64,000 bases of DNA from Stereocaulon alpinum. Taxonomy: Eukaryota; Ascomycota; Lecanoromycetes; Lecanorales; Stereocaulaceae. How positions within the stretch are numbered: the stretch's first letter is position 1; the number at the start of each line of letters is the position of its first letter. The stretch lies in contig JAEUBA010000008.1 in assembly GCA_018257865.1 (NCBI GenBank), positions 620,001 to 684,000 on the forward strand. The letters run 5' to 3'. A program made the translations under genes and the position numbers. Under the pieces are notes generated by a model. That model saw only the letters and a program-made list of their open reading frames with translations. It searched no databases and had not been told where the DNA came from. Shown here piece after piece: positions 57,430 to 64,000 of the stretch.

Positions 57430-59800
57430 GGGGCTAATTACCTAGAGCCTATTGTAATAGATAGCGAGATTACCGTAAAGGAGGTAAGGGACGCGATCTG
57501 GCACCCAGTAGCGGATAAGGCCCTAGGGATTTTAGGGATCCCGAATAGGTTCCTAAGAGCAGTGTGTGCGGAAATAGGGGAGACCTTTCAAAGGGTATTT
57601 TAAGCGTACTTAGATTATAGATACTACCTAAAGAAGTTCCGCAAAGTAAATATAGTAATACTAAAGAAGCTAAAGAAGACTAATTACTCTAAGCCTAAGG
57701 CCTATTAACCTATTATACTACTAGATATACTTAGGAAAGTATTAGAGATAGTAATAGCAAAATAACTTAGCGGAATAGCTAAAGTAAATCACCTACTCCT
57801 AAAATACTAGATAGAAGGTAGGAAGAGACGTTTAGTAGAAATAGCCTTAGAGACTATTATAGACTTAATCTATATAATATAGAACTAAGGTAAGGATAAT
57901 ATAGCGAGTTTACTATTACTAGATATAGTAGGAGTATTCGATAATATATCCTATAAAAGGCTACTCTATAACTTAAGGATAAAAGGAATCCCTAAGGGGA
58001 TTATCTAGTAGACTATAAGCTTCCTTAAGGATAGAGCGATATTAATAACCCTAGGGGGTAGGATTAGTCTAGTTAAGGCGGTAGAAACGGGGATCCTATA
58101 AGGATTACTAATATTACTAATCCTATTCCTCTTCTTTAATATACTACTAATTAAAGTATACTTAAAGGCAAAGATCCTAGTATAGGTAGGAGGATTCGTA
58201 GATAATATATACCTACTAGTATATAGCAAGATAATAGAAATAAACTATAGGTAGCTAGAATAGGCCTATAAGCTCTACTAAACGTAGGCGAAAATATACG
58301 GGGCGACGTTCGCGCCTTAGAAGTACGAACTAGTATATCTATTATACGCCCCTAAAAGGTTTAATATAAAGGAGACGGTATAATTTAGTAACGTAGAGGT
58401 TAAGCTAGAAGCGAGTATTAGGGTCCTAAGGCTATATATTAATACTAAACTCCGCTAGGGCCTATATATAGCGTAGGTAAAGGTAAAGGCTGCTACTTAA
58501 GCCTAGGCGATTAAGTGCCTAGTAGGATTAACTTAAGGAGCTATATTTAAGAAGTATAGAAAGGTATATAGTATAGCGGTAAGGCCTATACTTATATTCG
58601 CCGCTCTAATATAGTATACCCCTACTAAGGGGTAGGGAGCTATAGAAAAGTATATTAAGACGCTCGCGATAATATAGAATAACTACCTATAGATAGTACT
58701 TAGAGTATATAAGGTAATACTAGTCTAGGTCTTAGAAGCGGAAGTAGTTATTATACCTATCTAAACCTATCTAGACGCCCTAGTTATAAGATACTAGGTA
58801 CTAAGGGGAGTATACCCCTTAATAATTAAAGGTAACCGCTTAATCCGTAGGAGACTATAGGGAAGGAGAGGAAGGGCGCGCCTAATACGCCTAACCCTAT
58901 TACTAGAAAAGGAAGAATAGGCCCTATAGGAGCTTAAGGCGAAGGATTAGGATTAAGTAGTAATAGCGATAAGGAGGAAGGTATATTAGTATAACCTAAA
59001 AACGGATATCGAAGAGTATTAAAATATAGGCGTCCTAGCTAAGAAGATATAAGGCTAGGTAATAGTAAAGTAGATTAAGTAGTAGGAGGTATATAAAGAT
59101 ACTATCCCTAAGTACTCTTATATACCTATATAGAATAAACTATTATTCGGAGAAAGGTATAACTACTACCTAAAGCTTAGGAAGGTAGAAAGCTCGATAG
59201 TAGTCTAACTCTAAAGTAGGAAGAATAGGTTTAACTACTTCCTTTATAAGGCGAAAGTACTAGGGGTCCGTAGTACCCGCTATAGTTATAGATAGAGGAA
59301 TTAGGATATAAAGTATATTCTCCTATACTACCTAAAGCTTAGCGACACTCGAAGGGAGCTTATTAAAGAGGTAGAGACTTATAATATTAGGACTATACTA
59401 GCTGAGGTTACTAGTATAAGAGTAGCTATAAGATAGCTAGTTAGGTTAGGATTTCTAATATAGTATTAACTTACTAGGGAATAGCTCTCCTAGTCTAAAC
59501 TCCCTATTAGAGTAGAACTAGTAATAAAAACCCTAAAGATAAAGAAGCCTAAGTATAAGTAGAAGCTAAAGGCGGCGGAGCTACTAAAGTATTATAGGGC
59601 CTATTAGGGTAATAGAGATTATTATTACTAGTATTATAGAGCCTAGTAGTAAGGTTAGATAGGCGGAGTAGAATAATAAGTAAGCTAATAAGCGAAAGTT
59701 TTTAGCTAGAAGGGGCGACTCTAGAAAGGTTTCTTTCGCGTCTAGAGGGCCTTCAACCCCCCTAGATTTCCTAATAATATAAGAGAACACCCTTATTAGT
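57430..59800 (+). mobile_element. Non-LTR (LINE/Tad-like) retrotransposon fragment
   Basis: Ends are approximate. On the plus strand a degraded reverse transcriptase is readable in one main frame with stops: RPI-like and KVLE motifs near 57715-57765, SLLLLDIVGVFDNISYKRLL near 57910-57965, KGIPKGII, FLKDRAILITLGGRISLVKA, ETGIL*GLLILLILFLFF and GGFVDNIYLLVYS (the FVDD motif with D to N), then ATFAP*KYELVYLL and ASIRVLRLYINTKLR. This is the classical fungal LINE polymerase. No endonuclease was seen, so it may be 5'-truncated. GC-richer sequence at 57480-57600 marks the left side. Confidence 0.85.
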
Positions 59801-61842
59801 ATATATAGATACTAGAATAGGCGTATAAATCAATTAATTAATCAATAATTTCCTAAGTAACCTAAGTAGGGTTAACGCTTAGTACGGTTAGATAGAAGGG
59901 AATATTAAGGCTTAAAAAATCCTCGTAATATATACTAACTAGTTTGACTACTTTTGCTAGCGGTAGCTTTACTAATAATACGGCAGGTTAGCTTATCCTA
60001 TTCTACCGTAAGTTTATACTAAATCGTTCGTTTAGCGTCTAACTAATCTAAGAAGGAATAGACTAATATTAATAAGGTAGGTTAACTAATCTAACTGCGG
60101 AACGTAGGATATAGATTATTCTATACTATAATAAGCTAAGTATTACCTAACTTAGTAGCGCGTGCGTGTCTAAAAATTAACTATACGTATTTCTAAGGAC
60201 TAACTATATTATTGAGGGTATCTTCTATAACGAATTTTTCGGAGTATATAGCTTTAACTGCGTTACTAGTATCCTCCTTAAAGCGTCTAACTAAGAGCTT
60301 AATCTATTACTCTAGATTTACAGCTTTTAGGATATCTCGTTCGAAATCTAAAAGCTCTACTATATACTAGGTTATAGTAAAGCCTTTTAGATAGCTAAAA
60401 ACTACTAATAATACTTACTATTCGGAATATTAACGTTTTATTTCTTTTAGGCGGTCTACGAATATAAAGATATCTTAAAAGGTAATATATTTTTCGCTAA
60501 TAATAGGTCCTTCTCCTTCTACCTTAGGGTTAAAGAAACCTACGTTATCCGCTTAAAGGGTATAACAGCTAAAGGGAATATTAGTAGGAACTTAGTTAGG
60601 GGGGACTCCTACTAGAGGTATACTAGGTGGTTCTCCTAAAGGTCTACTAAGTATAGCTTATAGAGCTCTATACTACCTTTCTAAAAACCCTATACTAAGG
60701 TAGTTATTTAGGTCTTATAGTATACCTTATATATTACCTAAGCTAGCACTGCTTTCTCTTCTTCTATCGTTTAATATACCTAATAGTAGGCTATCGCGGA
60801 CGATTTCTTCTGTAGTAGCGGAGCCTTAGCGAGAGCTAATAGGCAGTATAATAGCGAGGTGATATATATACTCCTTAAAAGCTTTTACGTCTGCTCGAAG
60901 AGAGGTCTTATTAATAGCCTAGCTGGCTATCTACGCTACTAAAGAGGCGGTCTTTTCGTTAGCTAATACTAAGTTCTCGCGAGAGGCTACTGCAGAGCCT
61001 ATACGAATAGTTCTAGTAACTAGTACTTATAGAGGAGCGTTTAGCAGTCTAGTATAAGTAAAGGTAATATTTCTAATTATAACACAAAGATTTACAGGGA
61101 TAATACTAACGTAACTATAACTAGTCTTAATAAAGGATTCTAGCTGGAACGCTGCAAGTACGGTGTTATAATTAAGATCTAGGACTAGCGATAATAACGA
61201 AGATAATACTAATAACGCTAGCTTATCTAATTTCCTTTTTTCTATATAAACGAGAATAATAGAATGTTATTAAGACGGTAAGGAATATAAGTTATAAGTA
61301 GGAATATTTCCTAACAGAAAAGTAGGAGGTTACTTCCTTTCGCTTCCGGTTAATATAATTTCTGATCCTTAGGTTAGAAGGTGCTAAGCACCTTCTTCGG
61401 TACTCCTTCTAATTTCGCTCCTCTTTATATAGAGCGAATTAAGGCCTTAATAGCTTAATTAACCTAGAATAAACGTAGTATAGCCTTACTCTTATTCTTA
61501 TAGTATTTATAGCCTTACTGATATTAAGGCTCTGCGGGTATCGGGCTGTAGGTTATTAAGGTATGATAATAAGGTACTTACGGGGATTATAGATTATAGA
61601 TTGCAGTTATAATTACGGCGTAATAGAAGTAGGAAGTAGGATATACTAGCTTATAGTTACGGAATTAAGTCGTTAAAGGGCTCGAAGGCTTAGTAGAGGA
61701 CTAGTAGGGGGTACTAGTATTACTACTAAGTAGCTGGTACTGAAAGCTGGTACTATAGCTAGTGCTAAAGCTAGTGCTAGGATCGTGCTATAGCTGTAAT
61801 TAATAGTACTGCTAATAGCTTAACCTTACCGTTGCTACTAAT

Positions 61843-61965
61843 TATAACGTGTTGGTATGGAATTGTCAAGCTATAATAGTATTGATCTATTATATTCTAG
61901 CTACTGCAGCTACAAGGTAATCTAGCGATACTAACCCTAACCCTAAGCTATACTATACTATTATA
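61843..61965. repeat. Right LTR of the nested gypsy-like element
   Basis: 123 bp, the same length as the left copy and nearly identical, followed by GTCGG. Also carries the telomere-like motif. Confidence 0.9.
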
Positions 61966-63439
61966 GTCGGTAAGGTATTACTTAAAGCTGCGTTAACGTT
62001 CTTCCTTAGGGTAATTAGTTAACTAGTAATCTTCCTTTTTACAGATAAAGTATCGCTTTTTATTCGTCGAATTACTAGAATTATTAGAGTTATATCTTAG
62101 CTTACTTAGATATCTTAATTAGCTATAACTACTAGATTCGCAGTTTTAGCTGCGACTGCTGGATTCGCGGTTTCGGTAGTAGCGGTTAGTATATATTATT
62201 TCGCTTAGCGATAAGACGCTACGGCGGTCTTATAAGGCTATAGATAATTAGAGGTCTTAAATAAGGTTTTATATAGTATCCGGTAGTTTTTAATAGACGA
62301 TCTCGTAGGTAGGTATAGACTTATAAGTAGTAATTATCTTCTAGTAGATAAAGCTATCCCTATAAAGGTTCTCGTCTAAGCTATATTATAGTTCTCTTAG
62401 TCTTAATACTATAGCGTCTAGGTACTCCGTTAGGGTCTTATCTTTATTATAGTTAATAAATAGTTGCAAGGATACGCTATTCTATTTATTAAGGTAGGCG
62501 ATTTAGTATTCTCTTCCTTCAAAGTTTCTTTTAAAAGTAATTCGTAAAGAGTCTAGGTTTATTAATAAGAAGGAGAATTAATTACTAAAATAGAAACTTA
62601 GCGTATCGCTACTTAGTATATATTAAAACGCTATATAAAGCTTAGTCGACGGTATCCCTACGTTAGAGGTAGTAGTTAAGAATATATTTAGCTTATAGTT
62701 AAAGGCGTCGCTTCTTCTATTATATTTTATCTCTTCCGTATAGAGCTTAGTTAATACGGTAAGTTCTTAGGAAAGGCCTTACTCCTAGTAATTCGCGATA
62801 GCGTTATAGATCTTAAAACTATTAATTAGGGCTATTTAGAAGGGTATTATATTAAATAACGTACTAGTTTTAGTTAGTATCTTAATCTTAGCTGGGGTAG
62901 GTATACTAGGTATATTAGAGATATTTCCTAAGGCAGGCGTGCTAGGTATATTAGAGTTATTAGTAGGGTTAATATTAGACTTCCTTACTAGCTTTAGTAC
63001 GTTAGTAGGCTATTTAGGGAAGATTAGTTAGTCTATTAGCCTTACTATATATATATAGATAGAGGTCTTATCCTTAGGTATAAAGATACTACGGTTATAA
63101 AGTAGATTCCTAAGGACCTATATTAGGGCTTTATCTACCCTCTTAAATAAGGCCTTATCCTAATTATTAAAGTCTTAGATAAAGGTTAGCTATAGATCTT
63201 ATCCTTCCTCTTCTAAGGTTTAGTAGAAATTCGTTATATACTTAATAAATAGTCCTAGGCCGTTAGCTGAGGTCTTTTTAGGGTTATTAAGGACGACTCT
63301 TATTAATATAACTATCGCCTCCTATAGCTCTTCAGTAGCTGGTTGCGTTATTATAGGGTTAGGCGTTATAGTTAAGGCTTAGTATTATAGTTGAAATTTT
63401 TATTCGTACCTTGCTGATCTGAGGTCGATAACTAATCAG

Positions 63440-63645
63440 TGTCGGTACACCCTAGCTGCTAGGTTATACCGATTAGTAGGCTTGCTTAATCCCCTATTAC
63501 CTGCCCCGGATAACCTGATTCGCAGGGTGTCTATTAGGCTTGGTAAACTGGGGATTGATTGAATCTAGCTAGCTAAGCTATGGTGTTTTATCTAGGAGTT
63601 GGCGCCAAGCCGCTTATTGCGGAGCGGAGTAATATTATTCCGACA
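63440..63645. repeat. Right LTR of the outer element
   Basis: 206 bp from TGTCGG to CCGACA, almost unmutated compared with the internal sequence, followed by the AGTAG duplication. Confidence 0.95.
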
Positions 63646-63650
63646 AGTAG

Positions 63651-64000
63651 GTTGTATACTTAGATCTTGAGTGGTGGGTGAGGGCGGAGCCGATGCTGGA
63701 GAGCTATTAAGCGGCATATTCTGGGACTATAGAGATTCAGAAGATGGGTAAACGATATATATTTTCTAAGGTGCGGGGCGAGCAAGGTTCAATCTCGGGA
63801 CTAGAACTACCAAGGTATCTCATGGAGGCGATAAGAATCTGCAAATTGTGCGTCTCCCTTGGTTATCCATCTTCGCCGACCTTGTTTCTCCATTATACTC
63901 GTTGTCGAATGATCCTTTCGTTGATCTGCGATGTTCAACATGAGAGCGTGAGGCCTCAATACTACAAGCAAAATGTCAAAGCTAGGTATAAGGCGCTTTG
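63651..64000. other. Right flank, possible partial ORF at the window edge
   Basis: Normal composition resumes directly after the LTR. A plus-strand frame from an ATG at 63822 is open for 59 codons to the edge (MEAIRICKLCVSLGYPSSPT...), too short to identify. Confidence 0.2.

Larger units (their letters stand above)
52555..61965 (-). mobile_element. Nested LTR retrotransposon, Ty3/gypsy-like, RIP-mutated
   Basis: 9411 bp flanked by GTCGG at 52550-52554 and 61966-61970 and bounded by 123-bp LTRs. On the minus strand, an integrase fragment at 53751-53957 reads LFYTLAIDFILGLPLTKDNE followed by DYIILVTYKFLKII, typical gypsy integrase. A reverse-transcriptase YVDDVVI motif is at about 55296-55316, on the right of the integrase, which gives gypsy order (RT before integrase). 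Gag/protease-like sequence with NNCGF lies near 57200. The LINE fragment interrupts it near 57.43-59.8 kb. Confidence 0.9.
48874..63645 (-). mobile_element. Outer LTR retrotransposon, Ty1/copia-like, RIP-mutated, with nested insertions
   Basis: Bounded by 206-bp LTRs (48874-49079 and 63440-63645) and by AGTAG duplications at 48869-48873 and 63646-63650. Without the nested element at 52555-61965 and its duplicated GTCGG it is 5356 bp. Decayed coding motifs read on the minus strand: a retroviral-type zinc knuckle (FICKKEDY, then LTN.PKEER) at about 62000-62060 on the right, and an RNase H-like FIDTAFANNADLSS...GYVIILTNE at about 49640-49720 on the left. The element therefore runs right to left. 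The RNase H at the far end after the polymerase is consistent with copia order. All frames are broken. Confidence 0.92.

Noticed and set aside
58005..58229. 74-codon minus-strand frame in the AT-rich block
   Set aside because: Antisense of the LINE reverse-transcriptase region.
59584..59790. 68-codon minus-strand hydrophobic frame in the AT-rich block
   Set aside because: Chance AT-rich frame with no motif, overlapping the 3' part of the LINE fragment.
48874..63645. One giant 14.8-kb retrotransposon or a captured gene cargo (Starship-like)
   Set aside because: Internal LTR pairs and duplications show nesting, and no tyrosine-recombinase captain or intact cargo gene is visible.
63780..63812. 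T-arm-like ggttcaatctc, possible tRNA
   Set aside because: No matching acceptor stem, D-arm or anticodon arm could be placed; no tRNA or rRNA was found anywhere in the window.
1..64000. CRISPR array or secondary-metabolite backbone gene
   Set aside because: No regularly spaced direct repeats, and no polyketide-synthase, NRPS or terpene-synthase motifs; the lone methyltransferase and reductase do not form a cluster.

Overview
The window looks like a chromosome arm segment of a filamentous ascomycete (Pezizomycotina). Genes are split by short introns (mostly 48-85 nt, GT...AG, with CTAAC/CTGAC-like branch sites). Many genes are fungal families: a SAT4/rhodopsin-type membrane protein, an I78 inhibitor, a HET-domain relic and a VPS9-ankyrin-PX protein. 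A 14.8 kb AT-rich block is riddled with stops and nearly lacks CpA/TpG, as expected of repeat-induced point mutation (RIP). I cannot name the species. Exon joins were worked out by hand; wherever I quote a residue count, the exon lengths sum to a multiple of three.

Layout. 1-2.5 kb: the start of an unidentified gene running off the left edge and an 8-exon SAT4-type membrane protein gene. 4.3-19.0 kb: a dense housekeeping block with a SIR2/HST1 sirtuin, a kynurenine-formamidase-like hydrolase, an LYR-like protein, the Mms2-type ubiquitin E2 variant, MON2, a tiny I78 inhibitor, a Pro/Gln-rich protein and a NIP30/FAM192A-domain protein. 19.4-29.4 kb: a putative HExxH metallopeptidase-like protein, stomatin-like protein 2 and mitochondrial uS11 (divergent pair), a decayed HET gene, a DeSI/PPPDE isopeptidase and the OLA1 GTPase. 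30.4-46 kb: a 715-aa fungal protein of unknown function, two small secreted or cysteine-rich candidates, a VPS9/ankyrin/PX protein, a SAM methyltransferase and an aldo-keto reductase. 46.5-63.65 kb: transposon territory with one lone gene (47.1-48.4 kb).

The transposon block resolves into a three-level nest. A Ty1/copia-like element (48874-63645, 206-bp LTRs, target duplication AGTAG) is split by a Ty3/gypsy-like element (52555-61965, 123-bp LTRs, duplication GTCGG). That one is split by a non-LTR (LINE/Tad-like) fragment on the opposite strand (about 57.43-59.8 kb). Removing the inner element leaves about 5.36 kb, a normal copia size. A solo LTR of the outer family (46510-46722, duplication CTTAC) lies 2.15 kb to the left, so the 415-aa gene at 47.1 kb sits between two copies of one LTR family.

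Functionally, the housekeeping genes group loosely into mitochondria (SLP2, uS11m, LYR-like), ubiquitin/SUMO and chromatin (Mms2, DeSI, sirtuin) and endosome/Golgi traffic (MON2, VPS9 protein), but nothing suggests a co-regulated cluster. The most notable leads are the nested elements with exact duplications, an apparent non-AUG mitochondrial-type extension on OLA1, an in-frame stop directly abutting the VPS9 gene start, two unpredicted small cysteine-containing genes, and a repeated C-rich to G-rich composition switch inside at least four genes.
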